This document shows positions 37,601 through 46,827 of a stretch of 64,000 nt of DNA, piece after piece. The notes under the pieces are model-generated. The model was not told the DNA's origin and did not search any database. It saw nothing but the letters and a program-made list of their open reading frames with translations. The stretch's first letter is position 1, and the number at the start of each line of letters is the position of its first letter. Source of the DNA: Acidobacteriota bacterium (GTDB lineage: Bacteria; Acidobacteriota; Blastocatellia; Pyrinomonadales; Pyrinomonadaceae); the NCBI GenBank assembly GCA_025463125.1, contig JAOAPX010000136.1, positions 21,171 to 85,170 of the forward strand, in the 5' to 3' direction. The translations under genes and the position numbers were made by a program.

Positions 37601-40048
37601 CTACCGGGTTGTTTTCGCTTCGGCTTTATCGGGCTGGACAGAACGATCCAGGGCTTCTTCCTCGACTTCGCCGCCTTTGCTGATAGGAATTTCAGACGGC
37701 GGATGAAGATGCAGACCGCGTTCTTCCGAATCGAAATCAACGGGAATAAGAAGTTTTTGAAGCGAAGGCGGCGGCGTATATCCCGGATAATCTACGCGCG
37801 AATGATAGATAGCGACCAGCGATTTAATCATCGCTTCACGGATCTGCCGCAATTCACGCAGAGTCAGGTCGCATTCGTCGAGCTGGTCGTCAGCCAAAAT
37901 AGCATCGATGATTTTTGTCACGATATAACGAATGTTCTCCGGCGTCGGATCATCCAGCGAACGCGCGGCGGCTTCGCAGCTGTCGGCGATCATCATAATC
38001 GCGGCTTCTTTAAATTGAGGCTTCGGTCCCGGGTAGCGAAAATCGTTTTCGTCGATATCGGTTTCTTCACGGGCATCGGATTGCGCTTTTTTCAAAAAAT
38101 AATGAAGCGTGCGGGTTCCGTGATGCTGCGCGATAAAATCAATAATTCGCGCCGGAAGCCCCATTTCCTTTCCGAGCTTTACGCCGTAAGTAACATGACT
38201 GATGATGATCTTCGCGCTTTGCGCCGGGCGAAGACGATCGTGCGGATTTTTCCCGAGCTGATTTTCAACGAAATGTTCGGGCGCGGCGGTTTTGCCGATA
38301 TCGTGGTAAAGCGCGCCGATTCGCGCGAGCAACCCGTTTCCGCCGACGACCCGGCAAGCTTCTTCGGCTAAGTGACCGACGGCGTGTGAATGCTGATTGG
38401 TTCCGGGAGCGCGAAGCGCGAGTTGTCCGAGCGCGGGCAAATCGGCATTAGAAAGTTCGAGCAGTTTCACGTCGGTAAGTATTCCGAAAAAGTTTTCGCA
38501 AATCGGCAGAAAGACCGCGGTAACGGCAGCCGTCACGATTCCGCTTCCCAAACCGCACGCAACGGCTAACAAAACTGTATTTAAAATAAACGGCTGTTGC
38601 GTATAAGCGATCAGCGCAATCGCGATAAAACCGCTCGCGACACCGACCAGAGCGCCCGCGATCGTTACCGTTTGCCTGCTTCTGTACGGTCCGATGCCGT
38701 AAACGGCAACCGACGAAGCGATGGTTGAATAAATAGCGAATTCCAAACCTCGCGGAGCCAGAAAGCCTGCGATAAGTGACGTAAAAAGCCCTGTAAAAAT
38801 GGCTGTGCGGCGATCGGCAAGCAACGTCATTAAAAGGCTTCCGAAAGCAAATGGAATGGCGAAAGACCAAAGCGTCTGATCGTTGAGCGGCGCTCTGACG
38901 TTTTGAAACGCCGTAAATTCCGCCAGACGGAAAAATATCGCCATTAAAGCCGTTTGCGCCAAAACGATAAAGCCGAACAGTGAAAAAGTTTTTTCTTCAG
39001 TCAGAGCGAGACGCGGAACGATTCCGCGATGCTGTATAAATTTCCACGCGATCCAGTACAAAGCGGAAATCAGGATAAGCAATCCGAAAAACCGGTTTAC
39101 CTGCCGCGTCGAAGAGCTGTAATTACGAATGGCGGCGATTTGCGAAAGAATAGGCGCGGTAATCGTATCGCCTTCGCGAACGATCGTCTGACCGCGTTTT
39201 AGAACAATCGTGATCGGTTCAAGGCGTGAAATCAGGCTTTGCCTTGCGGTTTCCGTTGCGGCGCTGTCAAAAACGATGCTCGGCTGAATAAGCGGAGCAA
39301 GCGCCGTATAAAAGGCTTCGGCTTCAATCGGAGATAAACTTTTAATTTGCGACAAACCCCGCTTCAGATTCTCGCGCGCTTCGGAAAGCGCCGTCATATT
39401 GCTTTCCGGCATCTGGACGGTCGATTGCTGGTTCGGTTTTTGCCGGTCGAGCAATGAAATTTCGGATTCGAAAAACTGCCTGTCCTGATCGCCGTAAATG
39501 GAACCGCTCGCGCTTTCGCGCAAAACTCTCGTTACCGCTTCCAGTTCGTTTGCGCTAAATCTGCGCGCGGCAAAAATTTTTCCGAGCTGTTCGCCGCCCG
39601 CGCCCGTCCATTGAATGTCTTTTTTAGAATTGCTGTTAGCTTTCGCGTTAAGATTCGAATTCTCGTTTTTTCTTTGCAGACTTTCCCACGCCGAACGAAA
39701 ACTTTGCACGGCTTCGTCCGACCGATTCGATTCAAAATAGAAAATCGGTTTAACGCTTTCGCGAACGGATTGTTTTAATTTTTCGGTTTCTTCAATGTCG
39801 GTCGATGAAATATCGGCAGGAGAAATAATACTTTCGCGGGCGATATCGCCTTCTTTATAAAGCTGTTCGCCGGAAGTGCGCCACAAAGGATTGTTGATCA
39901 GAACCGTGGTCAGAATACACAAAAGCGCAAAACCAAACCAGAATTTTTGCAATGCGGAAAAGTTTATAAGCGAATCCGCGACTTTTTGTCTGATCGTTTT
40001 GCGCCACTTTGCCAGCGGCGATGTCAAATCTTGAATACGCTTACTCAT
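37601..40048 (-). CDS. 7TMR-HD membrane protein with HDIG phosphohydrolase domain (PgpH-like)
   Basis: Extracellular domain, multi-TM region, then GTNQHSHAVGHLAEEACRVVGGNGLLARIGALYHDIGKTAAPEHFVENQ; HHGTRTLHYFLKKA. Confidence 0.92.
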   Translation of the reverse strand: MSKRIQDLTSPLAKWRKTIRQKVADSLINFSALQKFWFGFALLCILTTVLINNPLWRTSGEQLYKEGDIARESIISPADISSTDIEETEKLKQSVRESVKPIFYFESNRSDEAVQSFRSAWESLQRKNENSNLNAKANSNSKKDIQWTGAGGEQLGKIFAARRFSANELEAVTRVLRESASGSIYGDQDRQFFESEISLLDRQKPNQQSTVQMPESNMTALSEARENLKRGLSQIKSLSPIEAEAFYTALAPLIQPSIVFDSAATETARQSLISRLEPITIVLKRGQTIVREGDTITAPILSQIAAIRNYSSSTRQVNRFFGLLILISALYWIAWKFIQHRGIVPRLALTEEKTFSLFGFIVLAQTALMAIFFRLAEFTAFQNVRAPLNDQTLWSFAIPFAFGSLLMTLLADRRTAIFTGLFTSLIAGFLAPRGLEFAIYSTIASSVAVYGIGPYRSRQTVTIAGALVGVASGFIAIALIAYTQQPFILNTVLLAVACGLGSGIVTAAVTAVFLPICENFFGILTDVKLLELSNADLPALGQLALRAPGTNQHSHAVGHLAEEACRVVGGNGLLARIGALYHDIGKTAAPEHFVENQLGKNPHDRLRPAQSAKIIISHVTYGVKLGKEMGLPARIIDFIAQHHGTRTLHYFLKKAQSDAREETDIDENDFRYPGPKPQFKEAAIMMIADSCEAAARSLDDPTPENIRYIVTKIIDAILADDQLDECDLTLRELRQIREAMIKSLVAIYHSRVDYPGYTPPPSLQKLLIPVDFDSEERGLHLHPPSEIPISKGGEVEEEALDRSVQPDKAEAKTTR

Positions 40049-40117
40049 TTTGAATATCGTAATTTAGATGCGGATGAACGCTTAAAGTGCACACAATCTT
40101 TATTTCCGAATCTAAAA

Positions 40118-41818
40118 TCACGCGACATTGACGGCAAAATTGTTTAAATCTTTAGATAAAATCTCTCCGATTTTCTCAATTAATAAATTCAATGTTTTGG
40201 GTTGAATAGCTGAAATTGACACGGTTTCACGGTCTTTGTCAAGCGTAAGTTGTCGTGTTAAGGCATTTAATGAAACTTCATCGAGCAAATCCGATTTGTT
40301 TAGAACGATAATCTGAGGAATTTCCTTTAACTTTAAACCAAGCAGGATCTTATCAACCGACTCGATTTGCTGGATCGCGCGCGGGTTTGAAGCGTCAACG
40401 ACGTGAACCAGTAAATCGCTGTCGGAAATTTCTTCGAGCGTCGCGCGAAATGCGGCAACCAGAGTTTCCGGCAAATCGCGTATAAAACCGACCGTATCGT
40501 TGATAATTACTTCCTGTTCGATCGGCAGACGCAAACGGCGCGAAGTCGGGTCGAGCGTCGCGAACATTTGTTTTTCGGCGTAAACTTCACTGCTCGTCAA
40601 AGTGTTTAATAAAGTCGATTTCCCGGCGTTCGTGTACCCGACCAGCGAAATAATCGGCAGTTGTTTCTGAACGCGGTTTTTGCGGCGTTCCTGCCGCTGG
40701 CGGCTTAAATTATCGACTTGTTTTTCAAGCTGGTTGATTTTATCGCGCACGCGGCGGCGATCGGTTTCAAGTTTCGTTTCGCCGGGACCGCGCCCGCCGA
40801 TGCCGCCCGCAAGACGCGAAAACGCCGAGTTTTGTCCCTGAACCAGGCGCGGCAGCAGATATTTCAGCTGCGCGAGTTCGACCTGCATTTTACCTTCGCG
40901 CGATTGCGCGCGCTGGGCGAAAATATCAAGAATCAGCTGCGGTCGGTCGATGACCTTCAGCTCCGTGGCTTCGGACAGAGAGCGAACCTGCGCCGGGGAA
41001 AGCTCGGTATCGAAAACGATTAAATCCGCGCCGAGCCGCATCGAGCGCACGAGCAATTCATCGAGTTTACCTTTTCCGAGAACGGTTTTCGGGTCGATTT
41101 TCGGTCGCCGCTGAATGATTTTATCGAGCACGACCGTATCGGCGGACATTGCGAGTTCTTCGAGTTCCGCGATTGATTCTTCGGCTTCGGATAAATAACC
41201 GGTCGTCACGTTAACCAGAATTACGCGGTCGCGGTCGGTCTGGCGGCTGCGCGCCGTCATCCGGTTGCGCGCCATTTCCGCTTCGAGCGAATTTATCAGG
41301 CTGATAAAATCCGTATCGAGCTGCGAAGGCACGTTCGGTTCTAAGAATTGGTAAGGCAAGCCTTCGCCGTCGGTTTCGAGCTTTTCGGCGGTCGTCGGCA
41401 AAAGATGCGCCGAATAAACCAAATCCGGCAAGCCGGTTTTATCGTCAACCTGAATAATCGCCATCAGATCGAGCCGCAGAAGCGCGAGGTCGGTTAAATC
41501 GTCCTGCGTCAGTTTTTCGCGATTGAGATGCGTGTGAACGCAGCGCAACCCGCGAAAACGTTCCTGCGAAACGCGCGCGCGCCCGAAATCGGGCATTTCG
41601 ATCTGCTTGGCGTTGCCGACCATGACGTATTCGACCTGACCTTTGCGATTGATTAAGACGCCGATTTGCCGTCCCGTTTCAAAAGAGATTTCCGAAAGCT
41701 GGCGGGCTAGTTCCTGCGAGACGATTTGTTCCGGTGCGACGCGGCGCGATGAGAGACGTTCAATGCGGCGCAATTGATTGTGTTTTAAGCCTTGAGTGAA
41801 ACCGTGAATGGTACTGAT
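40118..41818 (-). CDS. hflX: GTPase HflX (start uncertain: track uses TTG at 41773; homology-like N-terminus extends to about 41818)
   Basis: GGIGGRGPGETKLETDRRRVRDKINQLEKQ; LVGYTNAGKSTLLNTLTSSEVYAEKQMFATLDPTSRRL. Upstream in-frame codons read ISTIHGFTQGLKHNQ-LRRIERLSSRRV. Confidence 0.93.
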   Translation of the reverse strand: MSTIHGFTQGLKHNQLRRIERLSSRRVAPEQIVSQELARQLSEISFETGRQIGVLINRKGQVEYVMVGNAKQIEMPDFGRARVSQERFRGLRCVHTHLNREKLTQDDLTDLALLRLDLMAIIQVDDKTGLPDLVYSAHLLPTTAEKLETDGEGLPYQFLEPNVPSQLDTDFISLINSLEAEMARNRMTARSRQTDRDRVILVNVTTGYLSEAEESIAELEELAMSADTVVLDKIIQRRPKIDPKTVLGKGKLDELLVRSMRLGADLIVFDTELSPAQVRSLSEATELKVIDRPQLILDIFAQRAQSREGKMQVELAQLKYLLPRLVQGQNSAFSRLAGGIGGRGPGETKLETDRRRVRDKINQLEKQVDNLSRQRQERRKNRVQKQLPIISLVGYTNAGKSTLLNTLTSSEVYAEKQMFATLDPTSRRLRLPIEQEVIINDTVGFIRDLPETLVAAFRATLEEISDSDLLVHVVDASNPRAIQQIESVDKILLGLKLKEIPQIIVLNKSDLLDEVSLNALTRQLTLDKDRETVSISAIQPKTLNLLIEKIGEILSKDLNNFAVNVA

Positions 41819-41850
41819 AAATCTTTTAACCTCCGAAAACTATATGTTTT

Positions 41851-41856
41851 ATTATA
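41851..41856 (-). promoter_or_regulatory. Putative -10 element of hflX
   Basis: TATAAT on the minus strand, about 20 bp upstream of the GGAGG Shine-Dalgarno (minus-strand ...tataataaaacatatagttttcGGAGG...). Confidence 0.4.
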
Positions 41857-41997
41857 GCAAATTACCGATTCCGAATTCCAAGTTTTCCGGTCGAATCAAA
41901 GCGAAAACGCAAAAGGTTATTATTTTTTTATTGCTGCGCGGTTAATTCATCGTTCGGAATTTGGATTCTGCCCGTCATTTCAATACAATCTAACGTT

Positions 41998-42618
41998 ATG
42001 CAACCGCGTACAAGACGGCAAAAAGAAGTGCTTGAATACATTACCAAATATATTGATAAGCACGGTTACGAGCCATCGTACCAGCAGATTGCCTGGCATC
42101 TCGGCGTCGCTTCCAAAGCGGGAATCGCTAAACACATCAGCGCTTTGGAAAATCAAGGGCTGCTCGCGCGCCGACGCGAAAACGGAAGCTTTAATATCGA
42201 GGTTCGCCCGAAAGAATCGTTTTCCGAAACCGTCTGCCGAATCGAGTGGCTTGATGCGCCGACCGATACAAGTTATCGTGAAGACTGGGAAAACCAACCG
42301 CTTTTCGTGCCGAAGTTTCTGCTCGGCTATCTTTCTCCAGATAAGGTTTACGCTTTTCGAGTGCCGAACGACTCGATGTTTAACAAAGGTATTTTCGAGG
42401 GCGACGTTATTTTAATCGAAAAACGAACCTTTGTTCGCGACGGGGACTGCATTGCGGCGACAATCGAAAAAAAACGAACCATCGTAAAAAACTACTACCG
42501 CGTCGGAGCTTACATAGAATTACGACCGGCAAACGAAAGATACGAAACGCTTCGACTTTCAGCCGATAAAATTGAAATTCAAGGAGTATATCGCGGACTA
42601 CTTAGACCGCTTATTTAA
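41998..42618 (+). CDS. LexA-like repressor (HTH plus S24 peptidase domain)
   Basis: TRRQKEVLEYITKYIDKHGYEPSYQQIAWHLGVASKAGIAKHISALENQGLLAR; FRVPNDSMFNKGIFEGDVILIEKR; IVKNYYR. Confidence 0.85.
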   Translation: MQPRTRRQKEVLEYITKYIDKHGYEPSYQQIAWHLGVASKAGIAKHISALENQGLLARRRENGSFNIEVRPKESFSETVCRIEWLDAPTDTSYREDWENQPLFVPKFLLGYLSPDKVYAFRVPNDSMFNKGIFEGDVILIEKRTFVRDGDCIAATIEKKRTIVKNYYRVGAYIELRPANERYETLRLSADKIEIQGVYRGLLRPLI

Positions 42619-42621
42619 ATT

Positions 42622-44061
42622 GTGACAAATAACCCGACCCCAAATGCAAGTTACAGCCTAACTTTACGCGTTAAAATTCATAATCGTCCGGGAAAATTAG
42701 GGCAAATCACGACAGCCATCGGCGGAGCCGGCGGCGATATCGACGCGATTGACATCGTTTCGGTCGGTAAAGATTTTTTGATTCGTGATATTACCGTTAA
42801 CGCTTCTTCGGAACAGCACGATAAAGAAATCATAGACGCCATCAGCCAGATCGACGGCGTTGAAGTCGTCAACACTTCAGATCGAACCTTCTTAATGCAT
42901 CTCGGCGGAAAAATCGAGACTGTTTCGAAAATTCCTTTGAAAACGCGTTCGGATTTGTCGATGGCTTACACGCCCGGCGTCGCTCGCGTTTGCGAAGCTA
43001 TTCATAAAGATCCCGAAAAGGCTTTTACTTTAACAATCAAGAAAAACACTGTCGCCGTCGTTTCCGACGGAACCGCGGTTTTAGGTTTAGGCGACATCGG
43101 TCCGGCGGCGGCGATGCCCGTAATGGAAGGCAAAGCCCAGTTGTTTAAAGAATTCGGCGGCGTCGATGCTTTTCCGATTTGCCTGAACACGAAAGACCCG
43201 CACGAAATCGTCGAAACGATAAAAAATATCGCCGTAGCTTTCGGCGGCATCAATCTCGAAGATATTTCCGCGCCCAGATGTTTTGAAATCGAAGACCGTC
43301 TCAAAGAAGAACTCGATATTCCGGTTTTTCACGACGATCAACACGGAACAGCCGTTGTCGTGCTTGCGGCTTTGATAAACGCTCTGAAAATCGTCGGGAA
43401 ACAAATGGACGAGATTAAAGTCGTCGTTAACGGCGTCGGCGCGGCGGGCGTTGCCTGTTCGAAGATTGTGATGGCGGCGGGCGTTAAAAACATCGTCGGG
43501 TGCGATCAAACCGGCGCGATCTATGTAGGTCGCCAGGAAAATATGAACTGGGTCAAGGATTGGTACGCTCGAAATACCAATCCGAATCTGGAAAAGGGTA
43601 CGATTCACGACGTTATTAAAGGCGCTGACGTCTTTTTAGGATTATCCGTTCCCGGCGTAATCGACGAAACGGATCTCATGAATATGGCGAAAGACCCGAT
43701 CATTTTCGCGATGGCAAATCCGGTTCCCGAAATTATGCCTGAAGATGCCGCCGGGCTCGTCGCTGTCATGGCGACCGGCAGAAGCGATTATCCGAATCAG
43801 ATTAACAACGTTCTGTGTTTTCCGGGAATTTTTCGCGGCGCGCTAAATTGCAGGGCTTCGCGTATAAACGAAGCGATGAAGCTCGCGGCGGCAAACGCGA
43901 TTGCCGGAATTATCACCGAAGAAGAGCTTCATCCAGATTATATAATCCCGTCGGTTTTTGACAGAAGAGTCGCGGAAGCGGTTGCTAAAGAAGTTGAAGA
44001 AGCCGCTTACCAGACAAACGTCGCCCGGCGCGAAAGAGCGACGACGGACACAGCTTTTTAG
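42622..44061 (+). CDS. NAD-dependent malic enzyme with N-terminal ACT domain (GTG start)
   Basis: LTLRVKIHNRPGKLGQITTAIGGAGGDIDAIDIV (ACT); RSDLSMAYTPGVARVCEAI; VFHDDQHGTAVVVLAALINALKIV. Confidence 0.93.
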   Translation: MTNNPTPNASYSLTLRVKIHNRPGKLGQITTAIGGAGGDIDAIDIVSVGKDFLIRDITVNASSEQHDKEIIDAISQIDGVEVVNTSDRTFLMHLGGKIETVSKIPLKTRSDLSMAYTPGVARVCEAIHKDPEKAFTLTIKKNTVAVVSDGTAVLGLGDIGPAAAMPVMEGKAQLFKEFGGVDAFPICLNTKDPHEIVETIKNIAVAFGGINLEDISAPRCFEIEDRLKEELDIPVFHDDQHGTAVVVLAALINALKIVGKQMDEIKVVVNGVGAAGVACSKIVMAAGVKNIVGCDQTGAIYVGRQENMNWVKDWYARNTNPNLEKGTIHDVIKGADVFLGLSVPGVIDETDLMNMAKDPIIFAMANPVPEIMPEDAAGLVAVMATGRSDYPNQINNVLCFPGIFRGALNCRASRINEAMKLAAANAIAGIITEEELHPDYIIPSVFDRRVAEAVAKEVEEAAYQTNVARRERATTDTAF

Positions 44062-44075
44062 TCAAAAAAAAGCTC

Positions 44076-44174
44076 AAAGCAATTGCCCGCGAAATACGCT
44101 GACCACACGGAAAAAGAAAGAAAAAATTCTAATCCTTTTTCGTTTGTTTCGTGTATTTCGCGGGCAATTGCTTT
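44076..44174. repeat. Long intergenic palindrome, probable bidirectional terminator
   Basis: AAAGCAATTGCCCGCGAAATAC (44076-44097) and perfect complement GTATTTCGCGGGCAATTGCTTT (44153-44174), followed by T-rich tract; between convergent genes. Confidence 0.92.
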
Positions 44175-44237
44175 TTTTATTTTAAGTAAGGCAAAACTTT
44201 GCAATGTTTGTGACATCGTCGCAGTTGAGGCTTATTT

Positions 44238-45230
44238 CTAAACCTGCGCCGCACTTTTTAAAAGCTTCTCGGCAATTTTCGGAATTATTTTTTTCGGAGT
44301 TTCGATCGCGCCGACGATATGGCGCGCTTCGGTAAAATGCCCGACGACGTAAACGCCCGAAACGTTCGTTTCAAATGTTTCTTCATTGTAAACCGGAACA
44401 ACGCCGTATTTTGATTTTCTGGTTTCGACGCCTAAGTTTTCCAGCATCGTCAAATCCGCATCCGAACCGATCAGCACGAAAACCACGTCATTCGGCAAAG
44501 TTTCAATTTCGCCGTTTTCGTCTTCCAGAACGATTTCGTTTTCCCGAATTTCTAAAACGCGCCCGAGAAAAAACAGCTCCAGACAATTTTTGCCGAGTTC
44601 TTTTTCAAGCGGCTGTTTCACCCAATGCTTGATACAGCCCTGTTTCGGGTCGGTTTCTTCCCAGTCTTTGCGAAATGTGGCGAGCGTTGACTTTGCGCCT
44701 TCCTGCGCGAGAAAAAGCGCCGCTTCGCCAGCCGAGTTTCCTCCGCCGACCACCAGAGCGTTTTTCTTTACCCACGGGTAAGTTTCGATGAAACGATGAT
44801 GAACCTTCGGCAAATCTTCGCCCGGAACGTTTAAGCGCCGCGGATACTGCATCGCGCCGATAGCGAACAGTATATTTTTCGTTTCATATTCGCCTTTATC
44901 GCTTTTTACCGAATAATGATTATTCTCAATTTTTTCGACCGATAGAACTTCTTCTTCGGTCTGAATATTTAAATTGTTTTCGAGCGTAAAACGCACATAA
45001 TAGGAAAGCAATTCTTCGCGCGTCGGTTTCTCGCGTGCGGGATGAAGCGTGTTTTCCTGAAGTTCGAGCTCATTAACGGTCGAAAAAACCGTCAAACCGA
45101 CCGGATACTTATAAACAGTATCGGCAATCAGACCTTTTTCAATTACAAGGTAATTTACACCGAGCTTTTGCGCTTCGAAAGCGGCGGAAATTCCCGCCGG
45201 ACCTGCGCCGATTATAATTAAATCAAACAT
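44238..45230 (-). CDS. YpdA-family putative bacillithiol-disulfide reductase (FAD/NAD(P)-dependent)
   Basis: FDLIIIGAGPAGISAAFEAQKLGVNYLVIEKGLIADTVYKYPVGLTVFSTVNELEL; NALVVGGGNSAGEAALFLA. Confidence 0.88.
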   Translation of the reverse strand: MFDLIIIGAGPAGISAAFEAQKLGVNYLVIEKGLIADTVYKYPVGLTVFSTVNELELQENTLHPAREKPTREELLSYYVRFTLENNLNIQTEEEVLSVEKIENNHYSVKSDKGEYETKNILFAIGAMQYPRRLNVPGEDLPKVHHRFIETYPWVKKNALVVGGGNSAGEAALFLAQEGAKSTLATFRKDWEETDPKQGCIKHWVKQPLEKELGKNCLELFFLGRVLEIRENEIVLEDENGEIETLPNDVVFVLIGSDADLTMLENLGVETRKSKYGVVPVYNEETFETNVSGVYVVGHFTEARHIVGAIETPKKIIPKIAEKLLKSAAQV

Positions 45231-45701
45231 TTGTCTTTTCTTTTAATTTTTCAGATTATCTTTTTAATGCGCTTTTAAACGATATAAAAAATAAAATCAA
45301 TAACAACCTTATCGACGAAACGCATCTTCAAATACTAAATTTTCGATAAAAAACGCGACGGATGCGTTCAGATTCTTAAAAAACTTTTCTAAATTAGAAT
45401 AAAGAATCCGCAAGCCTATTTCAATGCCAGTTTTTTTAAGCGCTTTCAGAATCGGCTAACTTCCCGGAGGACGAAAAAATACTGGAATGCTTTCAGGCAT
45501 TTTCCTGCCTGAAAAATCTTCCAATCTCCGGCTTTCCGCACTCAAAATCACGAGAAACAAAACATAAGATAAGCGTGACTGCCGGATAATTCGTCGTTGA
45601 AGAACCCGCCAATCCTTTTGACCCAAACGCTTGAAAAACTGGAAATAAACCGGTTATTGATATTTCTTAATAATTGGAACTGTTTTTCTCTATTCACTTT
45701 C

Positions 45702-45739
45702 GGCTTGAAAATGTTTGGCTGCATTTTCAAGCCTTTTTT
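45702..45739 (+). terminator. Strong intrinsic terminator in a gene-poor region
   Basis: GGCTTGAAAATG tttggctg CATTTTCAAGCC TTTTTT. Confidence 0.85.
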
Positions 45740-45754
45740 GTAATTTTTCGAAAT

Positions 45755-45795
45755 AAAAAAACGGAGCGTATACCACTAACGCTCCGTTTTTTTTT
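45755..45795 (+). terminator. Intrinsic terminator (bidirectional-looking)
   Basis: aaaaaACGGAGCG tataccactaa CGCTCCGT ttttttttt. Confidence 0.85.
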
Positions 45796-46101
45796 ATTTA
45801 GGATCTGAAAATGAAACTGAATGATTCTAATACACGCCTGTTAAAGTGCAATCATTGTGCCACTACGCTCAAATTCTTTTTTCAAATTTTTATTTCGGAT
45901 GAATCCAAAGGCGCGAATCTGTTCGGATTTCAAAAAAACTATTTGAAATCATATATTTTTTATCCGCTTTCCAAACTGCCGGGTAATTCTTTTAGACCCA
46001 TTCAAAAATTCTTTGCCCGGCGAGAACAAATTTGGAACTTTTTATTTTTTCGTGCGTGTATCTAAATTAAGGAACTCCTCCTCGATCTTAATGTGAATTT
46101 T

Positions 46102-46129
46102 AGCCTGTTGTAATGACAGGCTTTTTTTT
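46102..46129 (+). terminator. Intrinsic terminator
   Basis: AGCCTGT tgtaatg ACAGGCT ttttttt. Confidence 0.85.
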
Positions 46130-46193
46130 GTTTTATAGATTTGTTAAATAGTGTATAAATATCTGGAACTACCTTTAATATCTAATTTATAAA

Positions 46194-46733
46194 ATGAAAA
46201 AATTATCTTTAATGCTATTACCTGTCTTTTTTTCTTTCGGATGCGGGCAAACGATTGAAAAAAATGAAACGTCAGCGAATACGAAAACCGTAACATTCAA
46301 TTCCAGTACGAATAGCCAATCGACAGGAACGGTAAAAACTCCGTCGCCTTTAACAAACTTAAATCCGCAGAACAGCTCGGTCGAAGCGGCTCAGAAAAAA
46401 AAGCGTGACGTGTCATATTTCGAAAGCATTCAGTTCTTAAACAAAAAAATCGGCAAGACGGACAAAGGCGAAGACGGAATCGTCGGCGAGATAAAGAACG
46501 CCGGCAACAAAACCGTTAACACTTTGAGTATTCGCGCAATTTTCAGGAACGATGAGGGAAGAAAGATTTTTGAGACCGACTTCCCGGTTATATACCAGTC
46601 AGTTTCAAACGCCGATTCGAGCCGACCTTTAAAACCGAATGAAACGCGCAAATTCGCTTTCGATATTTACGACAAATCGAAAATAACGAATAATTTCGAG
46701 CTGCACGTGATGGAAGCCGAAACGGATAAATAA
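46194..46733 (+). CDS. Hypothetical lipoprotein
   Basis: MKKLSLMLLPVFFSFGCGQ lipobox; conserved-looking GEIKNAGNKTVNTLSIRAIFRNDEGRKIFE domain. Confidence 0.75.
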   Translation: MKKLSLMLLPVFFSFGCGQTIEKNETSANTKTVTFNSSTNSQSTGTVKTPSPLTNLNPQNSSVEAAQKKKRDVSYFESIQFLNKKIGKTDKGEDGIVGEIKNAGNKTVNTLSIRAIFRNDEGRKIFETDFPVIYQSVSNADSSRPLKPNETRKFAFDIYDKSKITNNFELHVMEAETDK

Positions 46734-46760
46734 TCCGGCATTTCAAACTTTTATAAAAAC

Positions 46761-46799
46761 AAAAAAAGGACGATCAGCTTAATGCCGGTCGTCCTTTTT
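46761..46799. terminator. Bidirectional intrinsic terminator
   Basis: AAAAAAAGGACGA tcagcttaatgccgg TCGTCCTTTTT between convergent genes. Confidence 0.88.
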
Positions 46800-46827
46800 A
46801 CGTTTTCTTTAACAACGCGAAAATAAT

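Noticed and set aside
45811-46065. 84-aa ORF with an AGGA-like ribosome site
   Set aside because: No family resemblance and it starts right after a terminator; kept only as part of the non-coding region finding.
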